Shown here: piece after piece, positions 37,773 through 45,818 of the stretch
Position numbering within the stretch: position 1 is the stretch's first letter
Layout of the letters: every line of letters starts with the position of its first letter
Assembly (NCBI GenBank): GCA_001421175.1
Contig: LJKL01000008.1
Location: 1-64,000, forward strand
From: Methanomassiliicoccales archaeon RumEn M2
GTDB taxonomy: Archaea > Thermoplasmatota > Thermoplasmata > Methanomassiliicoccales > Methanomethylophilaceae
DNA length: 64,000 nt
Direction: 5' to 3'
The notes under the pieces: model-generated
What the model was told of the DNA's origin: nothing
The model's input: the letters and a program-made list of their open reading frames with translations, nothing else
Database searches by the model: none
Made by a program: the position numbers and the translations under genes

Positions 37773-37828
37773 TGTATTTATTCATACCGTATAACATGTT
37801 ATACGGTATTATACGGTAACCCGTTACC
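37773..37828 (-). promoter_or_regulatory. Operator array: perfect 26-bp palindrome plus second inverted repeat
   Basis: Positions 37784-37809 are a perfect palindrome with half-site ATACCGTATAACA and its complement, with no spacer. A partial copy (TTATACGGTAA) follows at once, then GGTAAC-cc-GTTACC at 37815-37828. The likely TATA box of the hydantoinase-like gene (minus AATAAATAC, about 37773-37783) touches the palindrome, and the ATG is at 37750, so a bound dimer would block or recruit the basal factors. Regulator unknown. Confidence 0.75.
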
Positions 37829-37899
37829 CAGAATGCGGCACGCTGCGGATTAAAAGTAAAATGGAAAAGGTTTCATTACTCTCGAATCTGTCATCCGGC

Positions 37900-38538
37900 T
37901 TAGATGCCCAGGAGCTTTGCGGCGAAGTGGGATGCCTCTACAGCGTCGTAGGTCCATCCGTCTGCACCGATCTGGTCAGCGAACTCTTTCGAGGTTGCGC
38001 CGCCGCCGATCATGGTGAAGATCTTGCCCTTCAGACCCTCCTCCTTCAGGAGGTTCTCCATGTCCTTCATTCCCGCCAGGGTGGGGGTCATGAGGGTGGA
38101 CTCGGCGATGATCTGGGCCTTCTCGTCCTTTGCCTTCTGGAGCATGTCCTTTATCGGGACATCCTTGCCCATGTCGTGGATGGTGAGTCCGAGACCGGTG
38201 AGCATGGCCTTCACGATGTTCTTTCCGATGTCGTGAACGTCACCCTCGACAACGCCGATGACCACGGTTCCCTTGGTCTTTCCGCCGTCTCCTGCGAGCA
38301 GGGGGAGAACAAGGTTGAGACCCTGGTAAAGGGTGTTGGCGGACAGCAGGACCTGGGGCAGGAAGTACTGTTTCGCGGCGTATTTCTCACCGACGATCTC
38401 CATGGCCTTGGAAAGTCCGTCGAAAACGATGGCTTTTGCTCCTATACCGGAGTCCAGGCATTTCTGGGTCGCTGCTTTTGCTTCTTTTATCTTGCCGGTT
38501 ACGACAATGTCTATCAGTGCGTCAATCTCTGCGCTCAT
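37900..38538 (-). CDS. Methyltransferase corrinoid protein (MtbC/MttC/MtmC-like)
   Basis: 212 residues. N-terminal four-helix cap (residues about 1-85), then a B12-binding Rossmann domain with EGDVHDIGKNIV (about residue 97-108, base-off/His-on DxHxxG), a STLMTPTLAGM segment and IGGGATSKEFADQIGADG. It carries the methyl group between a substrate methyltransferase and MtbA. The cognate substrate methyltransferase (MtmB, MtbB, MttB or other) is not in the window, so the substrate is undetermined. GGAGGT precedes the ATG, and mtbA and ramA lie downstream on the same strand. Confidence 0.93.
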   Translation of the reverse strand: MSAEIDALIDIVVTGKIKEAKAATQKCLDSGIGAKAIVFDGLSKAMEIVGEKYAAKQYFLPQVLLSANTLYQGLNLVLPLLAGDGGKTKGTVVIGVVEGDVHDIGKNIVKAMLTGLGLTIHDMGKDVPIKDMLQKAKDEKAQIIAESTLMTPTLAGMKDMENLLKEEGLKGKIFTMIGGGATSKEFADQIGADGWTYDAVEASHFAAKLLGI

Positions 38539-38560
38539 TTAATTTACCTCCATCCTCTAA

Positions 38561-38575
38561 GGCCAACGGCCTTCC
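38561..38575 (-). promoter_or_regulatory. Small hairpin in the corrinoid-gene leader
   Basis: AAGGCC-aac-GGCCTT forms a 6-bp stem just upstream of the ribosome site GGAGGT. A TATA-like ATTTAAATA at about 38674-38684 gives a leader of about 110 nt, so the hairpin would lie in the mRNA. A translational or stability role is possible. Confidence 0.45.
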
Positions 38576-38703
38576 AAGATGTTGTTCACGCATTCTCATT
38601 CTTTCGACTTAAAGGCTTTGATGGATGGATTATATGTCCACGTACCATACATTCGCGCGTTCAATAGGACCGTATTTAAATGTATCCTTAACGCCGTTAT
38701 TTT

Positions 38704-39438
38704 TCATAACGCCAGGTCGGATATCTCCCCGAGCCTCCCCAAGGGGATCACCCCCATATCGGACACGCCGTAGACCTTGGCGGAATCCGTGTCCGCGCCT
38801 CTGCACGCTGGGGACATGAAGCTCTCCGGGTCGGAGAGCACCAGGTCTGTGCCCGACGACAGAAGGCTGAACGGCGGGAGTACGATTATGCCTTCCTTCT
38901 CCATATGCAGGAAGCACGCCATCTTCATACCTCCGCTGAGCGGGTCCCTTATCTTGACGGACGGGTGCTCGTGACCTATTATCACCGGCCTGATGCCTGA
39001 ATCCGCATGGCCGTGCTCCAATCTGAAACCGCCCACGTCAACATGGTCCACAGCCAGTATTCCTTCTTCCGAGAGGACGTTCTGTATGAAATTGTCATGA
39101 TTGCCTCTGACCGCCACCACATCCGCAGCGGCCCTGAGCATTCTGATCAGAGAGAGTATCTCCTCTCGGGCCTCATACCTCGTTCTCTTGAAATCGTGCT
39201 TTATGTCCCCCAGAAGGACTATCGTCGAGGGCTCGTGTCTGCATATGGCCTTGTTCAGAGCATTCCTTATGGTCCCCGTGTTTATCCTGGGGAGGTAGAA
39301 GCCTTCTTCCTCCAAGGCCCTCTCGTATCCCAGATGGAGGTCTCCGATCACCATCACGCGCCCCTCCTGCAGAACAAGGCACCGGTCGGAGTGGACGCGC
39401 ACCCCGGGCAATATCTCGGCAGACTCCATATCCCGCAA
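38704..39438 (-). CDS. Calcineurin-like metallophosphoesterase
   Basis: 244 residues. All five metallophosphoesterase motifs are visible: GDLHLGYE, LLGDIKHDF, RGNHDNF, LEHGHAD and GHEHPSVKI. It belongs to the archaeal/bacterial SbcD-like single-domain group. Starts possible at 39438 or 39429. It is divergent from the RecJ-like exonuclease gene 78 nt away, which suggests nucleic-acid processing, but the substrate is not known. Confidence 0.88.
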   Translation of the reverse strand: MRDMESAEILPGVRVHSDRCLVLQEGRVMVIGDLHLGYERALEEEGFYLPRINTGTIRNALNKAICRHEPSTIVLLGDIKHDFKRTRYEAREEILSLIRMLRAAADVVAVRGNHDNFIQNVLSEEGILAVDHVDVGGFRLEHGHADSGIRPVIIGHEHPSVKIRDPLSGGMKMACFLHMEKEGIIVLPPFSLLSSGTDLVLSDPESFMSPACRGADTDSAKVYGVSDMGVIPLGRLGEISDLAL

Positions 39439-39516
39439 TCTCCCGTCTCGGATTTAGAATGTGCGCAGAGCAACTGTTTTTCAATATGCTGACCTTACCC
39501 CCCCTTCGGTGACGGC

Positions 39517-40920
39517 ATGCAGGGTATGGATCTCAAAGGCCTGGAAAAGGCCGTTATGAAGGCAGCTGCAGCCGTATCCGGGGCTGATGACGTGCTCATC
39601 GTATCCCACATCGATGCCGACGGCATATCGGCGGCGGCCATAGCCGCCACCGTATGCGAGAGGCTCGGGAAGGATTACGATGTCCTGTTCTTCAACAAGA
39701 TGGGGGAGGACGCCATAGACGCTGTGAACAACAGCTCCAGATCCCTGGTCTGGATCTCGGATCTTGGCAGCGGGTATCTGTCCCGGCTCAGCAGGGACGG
39801 CATAGTCGTCACAGACCACCACGTTCCCGACTCCTCATGGAGGATGGGGCAGACCACCCTCGGAGAATTCAACCGCATCATGCACGTGAATCCCCACGAT
39901 CACGGGTACGAGGGGTCATCCGACATAAGCGGGGCAGGAGTCACATATCTTGTGGCCAAGAGCATCGATCCGGCAAACACGGACCTTGCGTACCTTGCTG
40001 TGGTGGGGGCATGCGGCGACATGCAGGACTCCGGCAACGGGCTCTCCGGGATCAACAGGATGATACTGGATGATGCCGTCTCCAACGGCAGCCTCGAGAT
40101 AAAGGAGGATGTCAGGCTCTACGGCAGGGAGACAAGGCCCCTTGTAGGGTTCCTGCAATACAGCTCAGACCCTGAGGTGCCGGGCCTTTCCAATGATCAG
40201 GAGGCCTGCAACGCATTCTATTCCCGCCTGGGGATACCTCTCAGGAAAGGGGGCAGGAACAGATGCTGGACGGATCTGAGCGAGAACGAGAGGGCCGCGG
40301 CGGCAGAGGCTCTCCTGGACCTCATGAAGGAGAAGGACCGGACCAGGCTCGTGGGGGAGACCTATGTGCTTACGGACTTCCCTAAGGGAACGGACAGGCG
40401 CGACGCGAAGGAGTTCGCAACGCTCCTGAACTCCTGTGGCAGGTACAACGATGCGCCCACCGGGATGCGCATTTGCATGGGGGACGAGGACGCCGTCGAA
40501 GCCTCGAAAGAGAACCGGAGCGCCCATAAGCGCAATATCTCCGGGGCCATAGACCTCGTGAAGAAGAACGACCTTCTGAAGGTGCGCAGATTCATACAGT
40601 ACTTCGATGCGGGCAGCGAGATAAAGGATACGGTCTTGGGAATAGTGGCGGGCATGCTCCTCAACGGGGACGGGGCCTACAGGGGCCTGCCCATCATAGC
40701 CTTCGCGGATTCGGATGACGGAGTTAAGGTCTCGGCGAGAGCCGAGAAGGGCATGGCCGAAAGAGGGCTGAATCTGTCAGAGATAATGAAGAAGGCCGCC
40801 TCGATGGTGGGGGGATTCGGCGGAGGCCACAACGTGGCGGCCGGCGCCACCATCCCCGGCGACAAGAAGGAGGAGTTCCTCGAGATCGTGGAGGACCTGG
40901 TTTCCGCCCAGGTCATTTGA
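39517..40920 (+). CDS. Archaeal RecJ-like DHH/DHHA1 exonuclease (GAN/Cdc45-type)
   Basis: 467 residues. DHH domain: VLIVSHIDADGISAAA (about residue 25), WISDLGSGY, VTDHHVPDSSW; then GACGDMQDSGNG. C-terminal DHHA1 domain: GGFGGGHNVAAGATIP. Archaeal members act as single-strand nucleases and as the Cdc45 equivalent in the CMG helicase. The ATG at 39517 is preceded by GGTGAC. The catalytic residues look intact, so an active nuclease is expected. The end overlaps argF by 8 nt. Confidence 0.9.
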   Translation: MQGMDLKGLEKAVMKAAAAVSGADDVLIVSHIDADGISAAAIAATVCERLGKDYDVLFFNKMGEDAIDAVNNSSRSLVWISDLGSGYLSRLSRDGIVVTDHHVPDSSWRMGQTTLGEFNRIMHVNPHDHGYEGSSDISGAGVTYLVAKSIDPANTDLAYLAVVGACGDMQDSGNGLSGINRMILDDAVSNGSLEIKEDVRLYGRETRPLVGFLQYSSDPEVPGLSNDQEACNAFYSRLGIPLRKGGRNRCWTDLSENERAAAAEALLDLMKEKDRTRLVGETYVLTDFPKGTDRRDAKEFATLLNSCGRYNDAPTGMRICMGDEDAVEASKENRSAHKRNISGAIDLVKKNDLLKVRRFIQYFDAGSEIKDTVLGIVAGMLLNGDGAYRGLPIIAFADSDDGVKVSARAEKGMAERGLNLSEIMKKAASMVGGFGGGHNVAAGATIPGDKKEEFLEIVEDLVSAQVI

Positions 40921-41851
40921 GAAGCGTGTACAGCACTGCCTTCTGAGCGTGAAGACGGTTCTCCGCCTGATCGAACACCGCGCTCTGGGGCCCGTCCATG
41001 ACATCATCCGTTATCTCGTATCCCCTGTGGGCAGGCAGGCAGTGCATGACTATGCAGTCCGGCTTGGCCAGGGACAGAAGCTCCTGGTTTATCTGATAGT
41101 CCTTGAATATGCGCACGGCCGTCTCCACGGGCGTATCGTCACCCATCGACACCCAGGTGTCCGTATACAGGACATCCGCATCCTGGCAGGCCTCCTTCGG
41201 CTGATGCGATGCGGAGATGTGGCATCCGTTCTTCTCCGCCAGCCTCGCCGCCCCCAGCATTATCTCCGCGTTGGGCATCCTGACGGCAGGGCAGCACGCG
41301 ACCATATCTATTCCCATGATCGCGCATGCGTACAGCAGGGAGTTGCAGACGTTGTTGCCGTCCCCCAGATAGACGAACTTCTTGCCGCGGAACCCACCCT
41401 TCTTCTCTTTTATCGTCATCATATCCGCCAGGGCCTGGCAAGGATGCTCCAGGTTGTCCAGTCCGCTTATCACGGGCACCGTCGCGGTGTCCCCTATGCG
41501 ATCCATGACCTTGTAGTCGTAAGCGCGATACATCACCCCGTGGACCAGCCTGCTGAGCACACGGGCCGTGTCCTCGACCGTTTCGTTGTGGCCGCCCATG
41601 TGTGTGGAGGACATCTCGATGTACAACGGGTGGCCTCCCAGCTCGCTCATGGCCACGTCGAAGGATATCCTGGTCCTGGTGCTGGGCTTCTCGAATATCA
41701 TCGCCAGGGATTTGCCCTTCAGAGGATCACCGTGGTGCCCGCGCTCCTTCTTAAGCCTTATTGCCAGATCCACGATCTCAGGCATATCGTCCTTCATGTC
41801 CAGAACTGATATGATGTTCCTCTTCATGCTATCTTGAGACTTCTGCCCCAT
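40913..41851 (-). CDS. argF: Ornithine carbamoyltransferase
   Basis: 312 residues (a second ATG at 41827 is equally possible). Makes citrulline from ornithine and carbamoyl phosphate in arginine synthesis. Motifs: FEKPSTRTRISF (carbamoyl phosphate), LEHPCQALAD, DGNNVCNSL and MHCLPAHRGYEI (ornithine binding). No other arg gene is nearby. Upstream, 41903-41926 holds a hairpin (GGAACGG and CCGTTCC arms) in the 165-nt gap before tRNA-His. Confidence 0.96.
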   Translation of the reverse strand: MGQKSQDSMKRNIISVLDMKDDMPEIVDLAIRLKKERGHHGDPLKGKSLAMIFEKPSTRTRISFDVAMSELGGHPLYIEMSSTHMGGHNETVEDTARVLSRLVHGVMYRAYDYKVMDRIGDTATVPVISGLDNLEHPCQALADMMTIKEKKGGFRGKKFVYLGDGNNVCNSLLYACAIMGIDMVACCPAVRMPNAEIMLGAARLAEKNGCHISASHQPKEACQDADVLYTDTWVSMGDDTPVETAVRIFKDYQINQELLSLAKPDCIVMHCLPAHRGYEITDDVMDGPQSAVFDQAENRLHAQKAVLYTLLK

Positions 41852-41991
41852 AATTAATCCTTGTGTCTGAAATCGGACTCGGCAGGCCGCTCTTTGAAGA
41901 ACGGAACGGGGGGCGAATGCCGTTCCCTGACATTCTGTGCCCCCGCGAACAGTCCCGGAAGACGGAAAGTTTGAACAACCTTTAATTATGA

Positions 41992-42001
41992 AGATATAAT
42001 C
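41992..42001 (+). promoter_or_regulatory. TATA box of tRNA-His
   Basis: AGATATAATC ends 16 nt before the tRNA 5' end (centre about 21 nt), near the usual archaeal spacing. The same promoter could drive rtcB downstream. Confidence 0.5.
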
Positions 42002-42016
42002 ACAGCGTACCTAAAT

Positions 42017-42091
42017 GGCCGGGGTAGGGTAGCTTGGTTATCCTAGGGGACTGTGGATCCCCTGACTCGGGTTCAAATCTCGGTCCCGGCC
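42017..42091 (+). tRNA. tRNA-His (GTG anticodon)
   Basis: Acceptor GCCGGGG pairs with TCCCGGC, with an extra G at -1 (42017) opposite discriminator C (42091), the hallmark of tRNA-His. The anticodon arm is GGGGA-CTGTGGA-TCCCC, anticodon GTG. T-loop GTTCAAATC. No intron, no encoded CCA. Confidence 0.97.
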
Positions 42092-42124
42092 CCTATTTAT
42101 CAATCTGAAAGGAGATTATCACCC

Positions 42125-43690
42125 ATGTCATGGAAAGGAGATCTTGAGAGGGTGGACGATCACAGATGGCGCATACCCAAAGGGTCCGTACCATGTATGA
42201 GGACCGATGCCATCATATTCGCATCCGAGAGCATGCTCCCTTCCATATCCGAGGACAACTCGATACTGCAGGCGGCCAACGTCGCATGCCTTCCCGGGAT
42301 CGTCGGCAGCTCCGTTGCCATGCCTGACGTCCATTGGGGATACGGCTTCCCCATCGGCGGCGTGGCAGCAGTGGATGCCGGGACGGGATTCATATCCCCC
42401 GGCGGCATAGGATTCGACATCAATTGCGGCGTGAGGCTGATAAGGACCGATCTGCGGGAGAAGGACCTCACAGGAAAGCTCGGCGCCCTTATGGACACGA
42501 TATACGCCAATGTCCCGTCGGGACTGGGCTCCAAAGGGCTCGGCAGGCTCACAAGGGACCAGATAAATGACGTACTGAGGAACGGGTCCCGCTGGGCCGT
42601 GGAGAACGGCTTCGGTTGGGATGATGACCTTGACGTCACCGAGAACGGCGGCTGCATGAGCGGTGCCGACCCCTCCAAAGTGAGCGACAAGGCCAAGGAG
42701 CGCGGCATACCCCAACTGGGCTCCCTGGGCTCCGGCAACCACTTCCTGGAGCTGGACATCGTGGACGAGATATTCGACGAGGATACGGCCGGGATCTTCG
42801 GCCTGGAGAAGGGGACTGTCACGGTGACGGTGCACTGCGGCTCCCGGGGATGCGGCCATCAGATAGCCACGGATTACATACAGAGGATGGAGCGGTACGT
42901 CAGGAAGCACAACATATCCCTTCCGGACCCGCAGCTCGCATGCGCCCCCCTGGATTCCGAGGAGGGGGCGGATTACTTCGCAGCCATGTCCTGCGGCGCC
43001 AACTATGCCTGGGCGAACCGGCAGATGATAACGCATTGGGTCCGGGAGTCCTTCGAGAAGGTTTTCGGATCCTCCGCAGGGGACCTCGGAATGAGGATGG
43101 TCTACGATGTGGCTCATAACATAGCGAAGAAGGAGCGCCATAAAGTGGACGGCAGGGAGACGGAGGTCTTGGTCCACAGGAAGGGAGCGACAAGGGCCTT
43201 CCCCGCCGGGCATCCTGACGTTCCAGAGAGGTACAGGGCCGCGGGGCAGCCTGTCATCGTACCGGGGGACATGTCCGTGGGGACGTACGTGCTCGTCGGC
43301 CTGCCGGGCGCCATGGACCTCAGCTTCGGCTCCAGCTGCCACGGTGCCGGCAGAAGGATGTCCCGCAAAGCGGCCCTGAGATCCATCAGAGCATCGGATG
43401 TCAAGGCTGATATGAAGAAGGACGGCATAATCCTCAGGAGCGGTTCCGACGGGGGATTGGTGGAAGAGGCCCCTCAGACATACAAGGACGTGGAAGAGGT
43501 CGTCTCCGTCGTCTCCGGGTCCGGATTAGCCGGTAAGGTCGCCAAGCTTAGACCCGTCGGAGTCATCAAGATAGTACTCTCCCGGAAGCCTTCATCACCC
43601 TCTCCGCATGCTCGGAGGGCGCCGACACGGTTATGGCCCAGTCGAATATCTCGCGGCTCTGCAGCGCCTTGGCCAGAGGCGAGATCCTGA
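42125..43690 (+). CDS. rtcB: RtcB RNA ligase
   Basis: Mn/GTP-dependent ligase joining tRNA halves after intron removal. Motifs: MPDVHWGYGFPIGG, GGIGFDINCGVRL (metal-binding Cys), LGSGNHFLE, VHCGSRGCGHQ, and a C-terminal SSCHGAGRRMSR with the guanylylated His, followed by KLRPVGVIK. The family normally ends GVIKG at about 480 residues. Here the printed frame runs on for 40 more residues and overlaps the convergent HD gene by 125 nt. An out-of-frame TAG at 43572-43574 lies exactly at the expected end, so an indel at about 43571 is likely. It starts 33 nt after tRNA-His. Confidence 0.93.
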   Translation: MSWKGDLERVDDHRWRIPKGSVPCMRTDAIIFASESMLPSISEDNSILQAANVACLPGIVGSSVAMPDVHWGYGFPIGGVAAVDAGTGFISPGGIGFDINCGVRLIRTDLREKDLTGKLGALMDTIYANVPSGLGSKGLGRLTRDQINDVLRNGSRWAVENGFGWDDDLDVTENGGCMSGADPSKVSDKAKERGIPQLGSLGSGNHFLELDIVDEIFDEDTAGIFGLEKGTVTVTVHCGSRGCGHQIATDYIQRMERYVRKHNISLPDPQLACAPLDSEEGADYFAAMSCGANYAWANRQMITHWVRESFEKVFGSSAGDLGMRMVYDVAHNIAKKERHKVDGRETEVLVHRKGATRAFPAGHPDVPERYRAAGQPVIVPGDMSVGTYVLVGLPGAMDLSFGSSCHGAGRRMSRKAALRSIRASDVKADMKKDGIILRSGSDGGLVEEAPQTYKDVEEVVSVVSGSGLAGKVAKLRPVGVIKIVLSRKPSSPSPHARRAPTRLWPSRISRGSAAPWPEARS

Positions 43691-44885
43691 ATATGGGCTT
43701 CATGCGGCCGTCATCGTCTATGATATAGACGTCCGTCTTGCCTATCTTCACGCTGGAGAGCAGGGTCGACCGGGACGGCATGTCTATAACCACCTCGTGG
43801 TCCTCCAATCCCGCCTCATGGGCGATCTCCGCCTCAAGAGCCTTCCTGCCCGCATATCCCGTGTGCTTGGCCAGCTCCGCTTTCGCATCATCCGAAAGGT
43901 TGGTGGTCTGCATCACATAGGCATTCTTGTACAGCCTGCGGTTCATGACCTTCCTGGCCAGATCCGATGCCTTGCCCCCTGTGCTGATGATGTGGTTGAT
44001 GAACATCCCGTCATTCATCAGATAGAGCTCCGAAAGGTCGGCGCCGGATATCTCGGCGGCCTTGGTGAGCATCATCTCCGCGATCCTGACCGTCTTGTGG
44101 TAGTAGACTGAGGAGTACATCAGAGCCCTGGAGACCATCAGCCCCTCGGTGGCCGCTATGCCTCCCTTGCCCACCACCATCCTGCCTTTGTCTATCCGTA
44201 TCTGACTGAGCAACCGGTCTATGTCTATTGTACCGAGGACCACCCCCGTGTAGTGAGCGTCCCTCAGAAGATAGTCCATCTGGTCCGCATCAACGGGCCC
44301 GTGTATTATCTGGTGTATGTAATCCTTGTTCTCGAAGAAGGACTGGGGCGAATCGTCCGATAGGAACAGATTAAGCCCTCCGCTCCTGGATCTGGGATAC
44401 TCTATAAGGTCGCACACGGCATCCGGATCTATGCCCGCCTCCCCGAGAAGATCGGATATGGGCTCCATCCCTCCGAACAGATCCCTATCGGAATCGAGGA
44501 AGTACGGGATATCCCCGCTTATCAGCTTCCTGGCCAAATCCATATGGTCAACGCCTGTTATGTTCTCTAGTATCTCCTCCATCGTATGGGAGAACGGAGG
44601 GTGGCATATGTCATGCAGGAGCGCCGCCGCGCGCACCGTCATGGTTTCGTCCCGTCCCATATGAAGAGCGGAGGCCATCCTTCCTGCGAGATGATAGACG
44701 CCCAGGCTGTGCTCGAAACGGGTATGGTTGGCCCCCGGGAACACAAGATTGCCTAGACCGAGCTGCCTTACGGAGCGGAGCCTCTGCATCTCGGGCCTGT
44801 CAAGGATGTCCATGTAGACCCCGTCCGCCCTTATGCCTCCGTGCAGAGGATCGTGTATGACCCTGTCCTTATCCGCCATTGCCAT
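43566..44885 (-). CDS. HD-domain phosphohydrolase (dGTPase/SAMHD1-like)
   Basis: 439 residues. HD metal site: TRFEHSLGVYHLA (H), AALLHDICHPPFSHTME (HD), then GPVDADQMDYLLRDA. The start IHDPLHGGIRAD is characteristic of the SAMHD1-like group, some of which hydrolyse dNTPs. The real substrate is unknown. The start overlaps the upstream SepF-like gene by 17 nt, so these genes share a transcript with the PUA gene. Confidence 0.88.
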   Translation of the reverse strand: MAMADKDRVIHDPLHGGIRADGVYMDILDRPEMQRLRSVRQLGLGNLVFPGANHTRFEHSLGVYHLAGRMASALHMGRDETMTVRAAALLHDICHPPFSHTMEEILENITGVDHMDLARKLISGDIPYFLDSDRDLFGGMEPISDLLGEAGIDPDAVCDLIEYPRSRSGGLNLFLSDDSPQSFFENKDYIHQIIHGPVDADQMDYLLRDAHYTGVVLGTIDIDRLLSQIRIDKGRMVVGKGGIAATEGLMVSRALMYSSVYYHKTVRIAEMMLTKAAEISGADLSELYLMNDGMFINHIISTGGKASDLARKVMNRRLYKNAYVMQTTNLSDDAKAELAKHTGYAGRKALEAEIAHEAGLEDHEVVIDMPSRSTLLSSVKIGKTDVYIIDDDGRMKPIFRISPLAKALQSREIFDWAITVSAPSEHAERVMKASGRVLS

Positions 44886-45240
44886 CCTTCCTCACTATCT
44901 TCACCTTCTCCACCCTCGTCCCCGGCTGGGCAAGAACGGAGACATTGTCATTTATGCGGTAATGGGCGGTGTTCGTCTCCGAGGCCAAGGCCCGGATGGA
45001 TTTCCCTGCATCCTTCAGATCCTCGGCCTTCCCCTCGAAACGGGACAGGTCGAAAATCATCATGTACCCCTTTGCGGCGTTCTCCTTCGTTTTCAGGATA
45101 TCGTCCTTGGAGTGCACCTCTATCACCCTGACCATCACCGTCCGGGTCTCGGATGCCATCTCGATATTGCTGAGATCCACGAACACAGGGGACCCGTCGG
45201 CTTTGTTGGCCGGGCCTCTCCTCCTGATGCCTCTCATCAC
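44869..45240 (-). CDS. Small protein, possible SepF/DUF552-like
   Basis: 123 residues. The region TVMVRVIEVHSKDDILKTKE then KGYMMIFDLSRFEG, a helix, and RINDNVSVLAQPGTRVEKVK follows the beta-alpha-beta pattern of SepF, which tethers FtsZ to the membrane in archaea. Unlike typical archaeal SepF it lacks a clear amphipathic N-terminal membrane helix; the N-terminus is basic (MRGIRRRGP). The match is by pattern only. It overlaps the PUA gene by 4 nt. Confidence 0.6.
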   Translation of the reverse strand: MMRGIRRRGPANKADGSPVFVDLSNIEMASETRTVMVRVIEVHSKDDILKTKENAAKGYMMIFDLSRFEGKAEDLKDAGKSIRALASETNTAHYRINDNVSVLAQPGTRVEKVKIVRKDGNGG

Positions 45241-45728
45241 TCACCAGTCTTCCACAGCTTGTCTCCGACGCTGTGGATCGTCTTGACTGCTTTGCCCTTC
45301 TCTCCGGAGGACAGGCCCTCCGCGCCCCTCAGGGAAACGCCCACTGCAAGGGGGACCTTGTTGTTGATGTCCCTGATCCATACCATGTCCCCCTCGGAGA
45401 TCTCCGGGTCGGCCTCGACTATCCCCGGGCCCATGACGTCGGCTCCGTTGGTCACGTAAGGCACGGCGCCCATGTCCACGGTCACGAATCTCTTGGACGG
45501 CCTGTACTCCAGGAGGCCGCGTATGGTCAGGAAGGGCTTCCCCTCATACACCAGGCCCATTATCTCCCCTTTAGCGAATATCACATCGAAATCCGTGCTC
45601 TCGGCCATGTCCACCGCATCGTCCACGGAGAACACTTCCGTCCCCATCACGGACTCCAGGGCCTCCTTCAGGGACCTGGCGTCCTTCTCCCTCATCCTCT
45701 TCCTCTTCCTGATCCTGATATCGGCCAT
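45237..45728 (-). CDS. PUA-domain RNA-binding protein (MCT-1/Tma20-like)
   Basis: 163 residues from ATG 45728 (MADIRIRKRKRMREKD). A basic N-terminal domain is followed by a PUA domain with FVTVDMGAVPYVTNGADVM, GPGIVEADPEISEGDMV and VPLAVGVSLRGAEGL. In eukaryotes the homologue MCT-1 works with DENR in translation reinitiation and ribosome recycling. In archaea this family is widespread and presumed to bind rRNA or tRNA. It is the first gene of the PUA-SepF-like-HD group. Confidence 0.85.
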   Translation of the reverse strand: MADIRIRKRKRMREKDARSLKEALESVMGTEVFSVDDAVDMAESTDFDVIFAKGEIMGLVYEGKPFLTIRGLLEYRPSKRFVTVDMGAVPYVTNGADVMGPGIVEADPEISEGDMVWIRDINNKVPLAVGVSLRGAEGLSSGEKGKAVKTIHSVGDKLWKTGE

Positions 45729-45818
45729 CATCCGGAGTGATGCAATACGGATATTCAATATTGGCGATGCTTTCCCTCAGTATAGTTTATATCCTATCCA
45801 ATGAGATTAGTCTATGCG

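Noticed and set aside
37900-38538. Pyrrolysine (in-frame TAG) methylamine methyltransferase next to the corrinoid gene
   Set aside because: Neither flank contains an MtmB/MtbB/MttB-like sequence, interrupted or not, and no pyl genes were recognised.
41903-41926. Independent small RNA or riboswitch upstream of argF
   Set aside because: Only one 7-bp hairpin is visible, with no recognisable aptamer core or own promoter.
42128-43342. 404-codon minus-strand frame over rtcB
   Set aside because: Shadow of rtcB; the plus-strand product has all RtcB motifs.
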